In this document: one piece after another, positions 44,558 through 53,038 of the stretch
Layout: every line of letters begins with the position of its first letter
How positions within the stretch are numbered: the first letter of the stretch is position 1
From: Trueperaceae bacterium
GTDB taxonomy: Bacteria; Deinococcota; Deinococci; Deinococcales; Trueperaceae
NCBI GenBank assembly: GCA_036381595.1
Contig: DASVCN010000009.1
Span: 1-64,000, forward strand
Length of the DNA stretch: 64,000 nt
Direction: 5' to 3'
Position numbers and translations under genes: made by a program
The notes under the pieces: generated by a model
What the model saw: the letters and a program-made list of their open reading frames with translations, nothing else
Told to the model about the DNA's origin: nothing
Databases searched by the model: none

Positions 44558-45340
44558 CTACCGGTCGGCGCTGGTGTTCCGTCCTTCGAATCGGTAGAAG
44601 CGCCGCGCGTTGGCGTCGGTACACTCCTCGATCCGCTCCAGGGTCTCGCCTCGCACTTGGGCCAACCGCTCCGCCGTGTGTCTGACGAAGGTCGGGAGGT
44701 TGCGCTTGCCTCGCTTGGGCGCCGGCGCCAGGTAGGGGCTGTCCGTCTCGACCATCAGTCTGTCGAGAGGCACCAGCCTGGCCGCTTCCCGTAGCGGTTC
44801 GGCGCTCGGATACGTCAGGTTGCCCGCGAAGGAGACCAGCCAGTCGAGTTCCAGAGCCGTCTCTAGCAGTGGCTGGTTCCCGTTGCAGCAGTGGAGGACG
44901 CCGCGCCGGTGACCCGCCTCGCGGATCGCCCGACTCGCCTCACTCGACGCCTCGTCGCTCCCCTGCCTGTCGCGTACGTGGAGGATGAGCGGCAGATCGA
45001 GTTCGATCGCCAGGCCGGCGTGCCACTCGAACGCCGCACGTTGGCTTGCCAGCGTCTCTCTGTCCCAGTGGGTGTCGAATCCGGTTTCGCCTACCGCTAC
45101 CACTTTGTGCCCACGAGCCTGCTCTTCGACTCGATCGCGTACTCCCTCGTCGGCTGCGTCACCAGCGTCGTTCGGGTGGATGCCGACGGCCGCCCAGACG
45201 TTGGCGATGGTGGCAGCGAGACGCAACGAGCGTTCGTTGCTCTCCACCGACGTGCCGACGGTAACGAGGGCCGCCAAGCTCGGATCGGCGGCGGCCGCGG
45301 GATCATCGCACGAGTCGAGGTGGCAGTGGCTGTCCGTCAT
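44558..45340 (-). CDS. tatD: TatD-family metal-dependent hydrolase
   Basis: A 260-residue TIM-barrel nuclease-like hydrolase. MTDSHCHLDSCDDP holds the HxH metal ligands, VAVGETGFDTHWDRETLASQ the Glu, LPLILHVRDRQGSDEAS the next His, GVLHCCNGN the fourth block and LMVETDSPYLAPAPKRGKRN the last Asp. TatD enzymes are 3'-5' DNases/RNases. ATG start; a TATGCT box lies 8 nt upstream, so a near-leaderless message is possible. Divergent from the 56-residue gene. Confidence 0.93.
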   Translation of the reverse strand: MTDSHCHLDSCDDPAAAADPSLAALVTVGTSVESNERSLRLAATIANVWAAVGIHPNDAGDAADEGVRDRVEEQARGHKVVAVGETGFDTHWDRETLASQRAAFEWHAGLAIELDLPLILHVRDRQGSDEASSEASRAIREAGHRRGVLHCCNGNQPLLETALELDWLVSFAGNLTYPSAEPLREAARLVPLDRLMVETDSPYLAPAPKRGKRNLPTFVRHTAERLAQVRGETLERIEECTDANARRFYRFEGRNTSADR

Positions 45341-45348
45341 AGGCGGTC

Positions 45349-45354
45349 AGCATA
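45349..45354 (-). promoter_or_regulatory. Possible -10 box for tatD
   Basis: TATGCT on the minus strand ends 8 nt before the ATG at 45340. Confidence 0.4.
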
Positions 45355-45422
45355 CCGGCGATCCAGTGTCGAAACGGCTCCTGGAAAACCCGGTCGGGAC
45401 CATGACGTAGAGTGAGAATCCC

Positions 45423-45451
45423 GTAAGAAGTCGGTAAGAACCGAGTAAGAG
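45423..45451 (+). promoter_or_regulatory. Three direct repeats at 11-bp spacing, candidate activator site
   Basis: GTAAGAA at 45423-45429 and 45434-45440, GTAAGAG at 45445-45451. A TACCTT hexamer follows 9 bp later (45461-45466). Repeats one helical turn apart overlapping the -35 zone resemble OmpR/PhoP-type binding sites. Confidence 0.45.
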
Positions 45452-45529
45452 GCTCCTTGCTACCTTCCTCACAGACGATGATCTGACCGGAGCCCGAGCG
45501 GCGACCGGATGTCGGAGAGGAACACGAGG

Positions 45530-45700
45530 ATGGTCCAGGAGATCGAATCGTTCGAGTACATAGCGAGTCTTTCTAACGAGCAGCTCGGCGAGCTGATGGG
45601 CAAGTGCCAGGACATGATCGACGACGGCTCGGCCACCATCGACGAGTACGAGGCGTTCGTGATCTGTCAGAGGGAACTGGCGAGGCGCACCTGGGCCTGA
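45530..45700 (+). CDS. Small acidic hypothetical protein
   Basis: A 56-residue acidic helical protein starting MVQEIESFEYIASLSNEQLG and ending FVICQRELARRTWA. GGAGAGG lies 9 nt before the ATG at 45530; an in-frame ATG at 45509 has no ribosome site. I do not recognise the family. The segment upstream carries three 11-bp-spaced repeats, suggesting a regulated promoter. It precedes rlpA by 54 nt, but rlpA has its own -10 box. Confidence 0.65.
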   Translation: MVQEIESFEYIASLSNEQLGELMGKCQDMIDDGSATIDEYEAFVICQRELARRTWA

Positions 45701-45743
45701 CGCCCAGCGCCTGATTTCACAAATGGAGATGCAGGTGGCGACG

Positions 45744-45749
45744 TAGCAT
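45744..45749 (+). promoter_or_regulatory. Leaderless -10 box for rlpA
   Basis: TAGCAT ends 5 nt before the ATG at 45755. Confidence 0.5.
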
Positions 45750-45754
45750 GCCCC

Positions 45755-46396
45755 ATGTTGCGTCGCCACCTGCTTTTCTTCGTCACCATGCCGCTGCTGG
45801 CGGCCTGCGCACCGCATTTGCCCGCCCTCGGTCAGGCAACACCGACTGCTCTCGAGACCGCGGTACTGCCCGAGTTCACTCGTGTAGGCACAGCCTCCTG
45901 GTACGGCCCCGGCTTCGCCGGCCGGCTCACCGCCAGTGGCGAGGTGTTCGACCCCAGCGAGCTGACGGCCGCTCACCGCACCCTGCCCTTCAACACCCAC
46001 CTGAGGGTCACCAACCTCGCCAACGGCCGCAGCGTCGTGGTGAGGATCAACGACCGTGGACCGTTCAGCGGTGGCCGGATAATCGACCTCTCGAGGGCGG
46101 CGGCCGAAAGCATCGGCATGATAGGCAGCGGCACCGCCCGGGTGAGGCTCGAACCGATCAGCGGCGTCGGAGGGGTACTGCCTGCCGCCCCGGATCCTTC
46201 CCTCGCCCACTGGGACGTCATCGCACGCGGCTTTCAGCCGGGTGAACTCCTGCTCCTCTCCTCGGCCACCAGCGGGCCAATCCTCGTGCGCGTGGTGGGC
46301 AACGAGATACCTGCCTCGGCGGGGGCAGAGATACTCGTCTCTCCGGAACTGTCGAGGGAGCTGGGAAGCAGCGTCACCGTGCAGGCCCGGCGCTAA
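45755..46396 (+). CDS. rlpA: RlpA-like septal/peptidoglycan lipoprotein
   Basis: A 213-residue lipoprotein. [15 protein letters not shown] is a signal with lipobox LAAC. The double-psi beta-barrel domain shows [40 protein letters not shown] and [20 protein letters not shown], the RlpA signature with the catalytic His/Asp positions. RlpA proteins act on denuded glycan strands or bind them at the septum. The C-terminal ~70 residues do not read as a standard SPOR repeat. Convergent with trpA across a short duplicated segment. Confidence 0.9.
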   Translation: MLRRHLLFFVTMPLLAACAPHLPALGQATPTALETAVLPEFTRVGTASWYGPGFAGRLTASGEVFDPSELTAAHRTLPFNTHLRVTNLANGRSVVVRINDRGPFSGGRIIDLSRAAAESIGMIGSGTARVRLEPISGVGGVLPAAPDPSLAHWDVIARGFQPGELLLLSSATSGPILVRVVGNEIPASAGAEILVSPELSRELGSSVTVQARR

Positions 46397-46406
46397 ACCG
46401 AGCCCG

Positions 46407-48444
<2,038 letters not shown>

Positions 48445-48486
48445 CTGGCCTCCAGGGAGTTGTCGAATGGGGTTACTCGGTATATG

Positions 48487-48532
48487 GGCCGGCAACAGGC
48501 CGGCCTGGGCCGCCGAACCGGTCAGCCCAGGC
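48487..48532 (-). promoter_or_regulatory. Alternative hairpins of the trp leader
   Basis: Minus strand. GCCTGGGC (48525-48532, inside the last leader codons) pairs perfectly with GCCCAGGC (48503-48510). A second stem, GGCCGGC (48499-48505) with GCCGGCC (48487-48493), shares three bases with the first, so only one can form. No U tract follows the second stem. Confidence 0.65.
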
Positions 48533-48596
48533 GCCACCAGCGCTGATGATGCCACTTGAAGCTGCGCGGCGTACGGTAGCGCGGCCGAGAACGCAT
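48522..48596 (-). CDS. trpL: trp operon leader peptide (24 residues, three Trp)
   Basis: Minus-strand reading gives [15 protein letters not shown] then HHQRWWRLG and TGA. Trp codons are at 15, 20 and 21. The ATG lies 6 nt behind TACAAT, so the peptide would be translated from the very 5' end of the mRNA. Its last codons form one arm of a hairpin that excludes a second hairpin before trpB, the logic of transcription attenuation. Stalling at W15 leaves hairpin one free; a ribosome at the stop covers it. Because no T-run follows hairpin two, whether it terminates or masks translation is open. Confidence 0.8.
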   Translation of the reverse strand: MRSRPRYRTPRSFKWHHQRWWRLG

Positions 48597-48602
48597 GGGC
48601 AG

Positions 48603-48608
48603 ATTGTA
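48603..48608 (-). promoter_or_regulatory. trp leader -10 box
   Basis: TACAAT on the minus strand ends 6 nt before the leader ATG at 48596. A weak CTGAGC lies 16 bp upstream and overlaps the end of the methyltransferase remnant. Confidence 0.7.
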
Positions 48609-48626
48609 GCAGCAACTCGGCGTAGC

Positions 48627-48868
48627 TCAGGCCGAGGCGATGATGAGGCCCGTGCTCTTGGTGATCCGAACCCGCCCTTCGCGATCTATCCGTTGCTGGA
48701 TCAGACCTCGGACCTCGGCCAGCCGTTCCTCCTGCTCGGAGTCGAGGGCGAGCGCCGAGAGGATGTAGCGCACCAGTACCTCTGGTGTAGGGCGATGCGG
48801 GCCTCCAGTCGGGAGGAGTCCCGGTACTGACTGGTGAGCAGGTAGTTCTGGTCGGTGTAGCGAGTCAC
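48627..48868 (-). pseudogene. Remnant of a SAM-dependent methyltransferase (internal deletion plus frameshift)
   Basis: Read on the minus strand from a GTG at 48868, one frame gives [20 protein letters not shown] then ARIALHQRY, which is the typical start of a ~270-residue class I methyltransferase. Shifted by one frame, it continues as [20 protein letters not shown] and then a tail ending [13 protein letters not shown], the usual end of the same kind of protein. The whole SAM-binding core is missing. The remnant ends at 48627, immediately upstream of the trp promoter on the same strand. Family assignment is from pattern memory, not a search. Confidence 0.65.
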
Positions 48869-49059
48869 GACCTCAGCAAACCATCTGATGCCGTGCCGGT
48901 GGCGCCAAAGAGAAGAAGGCCGGCGCCCCCGTGCCGGCCTTCCCTCTGTCGGTGGTTCCGCTGCCCCCGATGTGAAAGAGGATAAGGCAGGCGTGCATGT
49001 GCCGATAGAACCAGGTGTCGCATCCGATCGATGACAGTTGTCTCAAGGCGCCGCGGCGA
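48869..49059. other. Intergenic segment with a strong hairpin
   Basis: No gene seen. GAAGGCCGGC (48915-48924) pairs with GCCGGCCTTC (48933-48942), a 10-bp stem placed between the ArsR-like gene end and the methyltransferase remnant. It is a likely terminator for the minus-strand regulator. Confidence 0.5.
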
Positions 49060-49719
49060 TCACCGGATGGTCCGTGCTCCGCCGCGCGCCGGGACCAGTT
49101 GGATCCGGGCGAGATAGCGCTGGCTCCCGCCCAGTGAGGCGTACTTCCGCCAGATCGCGTCGAGTTCGCTCTGCATCGCCTTGGCGTCCTCGAAGTTCAG
49201 GTAGAGGGCATCGTGCGAGGCCGAGAGAATGGCGGGGGAGGCACTGGCCAACGGGTCCACGAGTTCGAACGGTCGGCGGGCCAGTCCTACGTTTAGTACT
49301 CCGGCCTCGTCACGCCATACCTGGTGCCCCCAGTTCGGGTACCAGTCCGACCATGCCTCGAGCATCCCCTTGTCGAACTCTTCGTCCCAGTACCGGTTCC
49401 ACTGGCCGCTCCAGGTTTCCGGTCCTTCCGCCACCGCATGAGGGATGAAGAAGCTTCGAGCGGCGCTACGGTAGAGCTTCAGCGGCTTGCCGATCCGCCG
49501 GATAGTGCCGCTGACTTCGAGCAGGCCCAGCTGCAGGAACCGCTGTACTCGCCTATACTGCGTGCTCACTGGGACATCGAGCATTCTTGCCACTTCGGTT
49601 ACAGTCAGTTCCTGGTCGATGAACGGCGAGAGTTGCGAGAGCGTCGCAGGCTCCCTGAGGAGGACGGCGGCGCGCGGGTCGCGCACGATCATCACCCTGT
49701 TTGCATCCAGCTCTTCCAT
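49060..49719 (-). CDS. ArsR-like winged-helix transcriptional regulator
   Basis: A 219-residue protein. The N-terminal ~85 residues are a winged helix: LSQLSPFIDQELTVTEVARM, LDVPVSTQYRRVQRFLQLGL (recognition helix) and LLEVSGTIRRIGKPLKLYRS (wing). The larger C-terminal part is of the kind seen in polyamine- or drug-responsive ArsR-type regulators; ligand unknown. It is divergent from an MFS exporter, so it probably controls that gene and itself. Start set at ATG 49719, 7 nt after TACCCT; an in-frame ATG at 49749 would overlap the exporter's region. Confidence 0.8.
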   Translation of the reverse strand: MEELDANRVMIVRDPRAAVLLREPATLSQLSPFIDQELTVTEVARMLDVPVSTQYRRVQRFLQLGLLEVSGTIRRIGKPLKLYRSAARSFFIPHAVAEGPETWSGQWNRYWDEEFDKGMLEAWSDWYPNWGHQVWRDEAGVLNVGLARRPFELVDPLASASPAILSASHDALYLNFEDAKAMQSELDAIWRKYASLGGSQRYLARIQLVPARGGARTIR

Positions 49720-49726
49720 ATCAAGC

Positions 49727-49732
49727 AGGGTA
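49727..49732 (-). promoter_or_regulatory. Leaderless -10 box for the ArsR-like gene
   Basis: TACCCT on the minus strand ends 7 nt before the ATG at 49719. Confidence 0.5.
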
Positions 49733-49786
49733 GCGCGACAGTCAGTCATGGATGCGAATCGACCGAACCGGGCGAAGGGAGTTGGA

Positions 49787-50989
49787 GTGCTTCGCCCGTT
49801 TCATTACGGACCCTTCCTCCGCTACTTCCTTAGCCAATCCATTTCCAGCGTCGGCAATCGCGTTTATGCACTGGCTCTCCCGTTCCTGATATTCGAGCTA
49901 GGGGGCGACGCGGGTGATCTCGGTACCGCTTTCACCGCCTTCTCGGTCCCGCAGCTCCTGTTCCTCCTGGTAGGCGGCTTGGCGGTGGATCGGCTACCGC
50001 GCCGGCAGCTCATGATCCTCGCTGACCTTCTACGCCTGGCTGTCCTAGCGGTCGTCGTCGTCCGGCTGGCGACAGGAACACCGACCCTCCTCGAAGTGCA
50101 TCTGATGGCAGGGCTCTTCGGCTTCGCCAGCGCCTTCTTCCAACCCGCGTCGTTCTCCATCGTGCCGGAACTCCTACCGAAGGAGGAGTTGGCCTCGGGG
50201 AACAGCCTGAGGGCGTTCTCGCAGGAGATGGCCGGGGTGCTCGGTCCCCCGATAGGTGGGGTTCTCGTGGCCTCGGGCGGCGTCGCTTTCGCACTCGGCT
50301 TCGACCTTCTCACTTTCGTGGTCGGGGTGGCACTGCTCTTCACACTACCGGGCGCTCCTCCGACTGATCCCGACGTCCATGAACCGTTCGCCTTCCGGCA
50401 AGAGTTCCTGGCTGGTTTCGACTACGTTCTGGGAAGCACCTGGCTCTGGCTGACCATCCTCATCTTCGCCTCCGTCAACGTGTTCATGGCCGGCTCGATA
50501 GCCGTGGTCCTACCGGTAGTCGCCGAGTCGTCGCTCGGCGGTGCAGCCGCTTTGGGTTGGCTGCTCGCTGCGATGGCCGGCGGCGCTCTCGGTGGATCGC
50601 TGCTCCTGGGCCAGCTGGGACTACGCCGGCGGCGGGGCCTCACGGCCTACCTGGGCGTTGCTGTCTCCGGGTTCTGCCTGCTGTCGTTCGCCCTGGTTCC
50701 TACTATGACCGTGGGGCTTACCTCGATGTTCCTGCTGGGGGCGAGCCTGATCCTCTTCGGTGTGATCTGGGAGTCTACCGTTCAGGAGCTGGTGCCGGCC
50801 CAAATGCTGGGCCGGGTGATAAGTATCGACATGCTCGGGTCGTTCGCGCTCCTGCCTCTCGGATACCTGCTCCTCGGTCGAGCTGTGCAGGCGTACGGCC
50901 CGGCCGTCGTGCTGTTCACATGCGGTACGCTCACCGTCGCGCTCGTGCTCGTCGGCCTGGCGGTTCCCGCCATCAGGCGTCTCGATTAA
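49787..50989 (+). CDS. MFS transporter (drug/macrolide efflux type)
   Basis: A 400-residue major facilitator with about 12 transmembrane segments. FLSQSISSVGNRVYALALPF is the typical first helix of the MefA-like group, and VDRLPRRQLMILADLLRL is the loop 2-3 motif A region. FGFASAFFQPASFSIVPELL, KEELASGNSLRAFSQEMAG and GPPIGGVLVA are also characteristic. GTG 49787 is chosen because AAGGGAG lies 5 nt upstream and it matches the usual N-terminus; an ATG at 49748 in frame is the alternative. Likely an exporter regulated by the divergent ArsR-like protein. Confidence 0.85.
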   Translation: MLRPFHYGPFLRYFLSQSISSVGNRVYALALPFLIFELGGDAGDLGTAFTAFSVPQLLFLLVGGLAVDRLPRRQLMILADLLRLAVLAVVVVRLATGTPTLLEVHLMAGLFGFASAFFQPASFSIVPELLPKEELASGNSLRAFSQEMAGVLGPPIGGVLVASGGVAFALGFDLLTFVVGVALLFTLPGAPPTDPDVHEPFAFRQEFLAGFDYVLGSTWLWLTILIFASVNVFMAGSIAVVLPVVAESSLGGAAALGWLLAAMAGGALGGSLLLGQLGLRRRRGLTAYLGVAVSGFCLLSFALVPTMTVGLTSMFLLGASLILFGVIWESTVQELVPAQMLGRVISIDMLGSFALLPLGYLLLGRAVQAYGPAVVLFTCGTLTVALVLVGLAVPAIRRLD

Positions 50990-51064
50990 CCGGATCTGGC
51001 GTTGGAGGGCGGTTCGGTGCTCGGCCGAGCAGACGGGCCGGTACGGCGAGAAAGGCAGGTGACC

Positions 51065-51445
51065 GTGGGAATACTCAGTGGACTACTGGGGCACGCTTCG
51101 GAAGTCGACGTCGAGAGGCTGGAGCAGGAGTTCTCGACGCTGCTGGTCGAAGGTGAGGCGATAGAGCATGCCTATCGGGTCCTCCGCGACCTGATCGTGT
51201 TCACCAACCTGCGGCTTGTGCTAGTGGACAAGCAGGGTCTCACGGGGAAGAAACGGGAGTACGTCTCGGTCCCGTACGGCAGCATCACCCGCTTCTCCAA
51301 GGAGACGGCCGGCCGTTTCGACATGGACGCCGAGATCAGGCTCTGGCTGCGCGGCGAGGGCTCCCCGATGACTTTCGAGTTCCGGAAGGACAGGAACGTT
51401 CACGACGTCTACCGGATACTGAGCAGTTACGTGCTGAAGGGGTAG
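51065..51445 (+). CDS. Bacterial PH-domain (bPH) protein
   Basis: A 126-residue protein. VGILSGLLGHASEVDVERLE, FTNLRLVLVDKQGLTGKKRE, VSVPYGSITRFSKETAGRFD, DAEIRLWLRGEG and FEFRKDRNVHDVYRILSSYV match the family of short cytosolic bPH_1 proteins found widely in bacteria. Function unknown; such domains form ring oligomers. GTG at 51065 gives the family's normal N-terminus. It lies downstream of the MFS gene on the same strand and is convergent with gluQ. Confidence 0.88.
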   Translation: MGILSGLLGHASEVDVERLEQEFSTLLVEGEAIEHAYRVLRDLIVFTNLRLVLVDKQGLTGKKREYVSVPYGSITRFSKETAGRFDMDAEIRLWLRGEGSPMTFEFRKDRNVHDVYRILSSYVLKG

Positions 51446-51453
51446 CCTGAGGC

Positions 51454-52410
51454 CTACAGACCGAGCCACCGCAGCTCCTCGGGCGTGAGGGCGTGTGGCT
51501 CCCGGCGCAGTTGATCGAGCGAGGCGATCGACAGGAACTCGGCCGCTTCCAGCGGCTCGGGCCGTTCGAGGAAGCCGAGGGTCGCGGCCAGCAGGCCTAC
51601 CACCTTCGCGGCCGTTACACCGCTGCTCCTCAACGCCGAGAGGGTGAGGGAACCGCGTCGTTTGGCGAGGCGCTCGCCACTTTCGTCGAGCAGCAGCGGA
51701 ACGTGCATGAACGCCGGAGGCTCCCTGCGCAGCGCCCTGTAGACGAGGAGTTGGGCGGCGGTCGAATGCAGCAGGTCGTCCCCCCTCACCACCTCTTCGA
51801 TACCCATCTCCAGGTCGTCCACCACCACCGCGAACTGGTAGGCCCAGGCGCCGTCCGCTCGCCGCAGCACGACGTCGCCCACCTCGCTGGCGGCCTCGAA
51901 CACAACCTCGCCGTGGAGGGCGTCGTGGAAACGCAACTCGGTCTCCTCGGCCTGCAGCCTCAACGCGGGTCGCTTCCCTTGGGCCCTCTTGCGCTCCCTG
52001 ACGAGCCGGTTCCGCCGCCGCTCCTGCTCCCCGTACACGGGTGTTGCACCATGCGGGGCAGAGGAGAGCTCGCGTAGTTCCCGCCTCGAGAGGTAGCACT
52101 CGAACACCGCTTCGCGGTCGGCCAGTTCGGCCAGCGCCCGCTCGTACAGGGCGTGGCGCTGCGACTGGCGGTACGGTGCGTGGGCGCCCCCCACGTCCGG
52201 ACCCTCGTCCCAGTCGATCCCCAGCCAGCGGAGCTCGTCGAGGTTCCCTGGCACCGCCGCCGGCACGGTGCGCGGTTCGTCGAGGTCTTCGACCCTCATC
52301 ACGAAAGAGGAACCGGCGCCACGGGAGCGCCACCAGGCGACGAGCGCGGTGCGCGCGTTGCCCAGATGGAGGTCGCCGGTGGGGCTGGGCGCGTAGCGTC
52401 CGCGACTCAT
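51454..52410 (-). CDS. gluQ: Glutamyl-Q tRNA(Asp) synthetase
   Basis: A GluRS-like protein without the anticodon-binding domain that attaches glutamate to queuosine in tRNA-Asp. 318 residues. RYAPSPTGDLHLGNARTALV contains the HIGH-like HLGN, followed by FVMRVEDLDEPRT, and HVPLLLDESGERLAKRRGS contains the KMSKS-like loop LAKRRG. The zinc site known in E. coli YadB (CxC...Y...C) is reduced to one Cys in ECYLSRRELRELSSAPHG. End of a POP-xpt-gluQ run. ATG start. Confidence 0.9.
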   Translation of the reverse strand: MSRGRYAPSPTGDLHLGNARTALVAWWRSRGAGSSFVMRVEDLDEPRTVPAAVPGNLDELRWLGIDWDEGPDVGGAHAPYRQSQRHALYERALAELADREAVFECYLSRRELRELSSAPHGATPVYGEQERRRNRLVRERKRAQGKRPALRLQAEETELRFHDALHGEVVFEAASEVGDVVLRRADGAWAYQFAVVVDDLEMGIEEVVRGDDLLHSTAAQLLVYRALRREPPAFMHVPLLLDESGERLAKRRGSLTLSALRSSGVTAAKVVGLLAATLGFLERPEPLEAAEFLSIASLDQLRREPHALTPEELRWLGL

Positions 52411-52437
52411 GGCCGGCAGATCAGCGTCGTCGGGCTC

Positions 52438-53031
52438 TCACCGTTGCGCCTCGTCGGCGAGGACGATACCGTCGACGCCCAGCGACGAGACGACGGCCAG
52501 GGACACCAGTGGCACGCCGAGGGGACCCAGCAGCGACCTCCCCCCGGCGAACGACTTCTCTATCACGAAGCCGGCGCCGACGAGCTTCGCCCCGGCTCCT
52601 TCGATCAGCTGTGCGAGCGCCACGACCGTTCGACCGCTGGCGAGGAAGTCGTCGATGAGCAGGGTCCTGTCGCCGGGCCTCAGGTACTCGGGAGAGACCA
52701 GCAGTGAAGTGATGCCCCCCTTCGTATGCGAGGGCGCCCGGGCCTCGAGCGCACGATCACTCATCGTCACCGGGCGCTTCTTCCTGGCGTATACGAGGGG
52801 CACATCGAAGGCTATCGCCGTGGCGAGCCCCGGCCCTATGCCGGAAACCTCTGCCGTCACCACGCGGCTGACTCCCGTCACGCCCGCCGCTTCGAAGCGC
52901 CGTCGGAACTCGCGCCCCATCTCGAGCGTGAGGCGCGGGTCGAGCTGGTGGTTGAGGAAGCCGTCCACCTTGAGGATGTTGCCCGGGAGGACCCTTCCCT
53001 CCGCCAGGATACGCTCGCGAAGCTCCTTCAC
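52438..53031 (-). CDS. xpt: Xanthine phosphoribosyltransferase
   Basis: Purine salvage enzyme making XMP from xanthine and PRPP. 197 residues. VKELRERILAEGRVLPGNIL, KVDGFLNHQLDPRLTLEMG, VTAEVSGIGPGLATAIAFDV, LVYARKKRP and the PRPP loop LLIDDFLASGRTVVAL are characteristic of Xpt. The GTG start follows the prolyl oligopeptidase stop by 7 nt with a GAGGGGG site, so no room exists for a purine riboswitch. Confidence 0.95.
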   Translation of the reverse strand: MKELRERILAEGRVLPGNILKVDGFLNHQLDPRLTLEMGREFRRRFEAAGVTGVSRVVTAEVSGIGPGLATAIAFDVPLVYARKKRPVTMSDRALEARAPSHTKGGITSLLVSPEYLRPGDRTLLIDDFLASGRTVVALAQLIEGAGAKLVGAGFVIEKSFAGGRSLLGPLGVPLVSLAVVSSLGVDGIVLADEAQR

Positions 53032-53038
53032 GTCCCCC

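Noticed and set aside
48445-48615. TrpB extension of 57 codons upstream of 48444
   Set aside because: The frame overlaps the Trp-rich leader peptide and its hairpins, and the family start with GGAGG is at 48444.
53032-53038. Purine riboswitch in front of xpt
   Set aside because: Only 7 nt separate xpt from the upstream stop codon, leaving no space for an aptamer.
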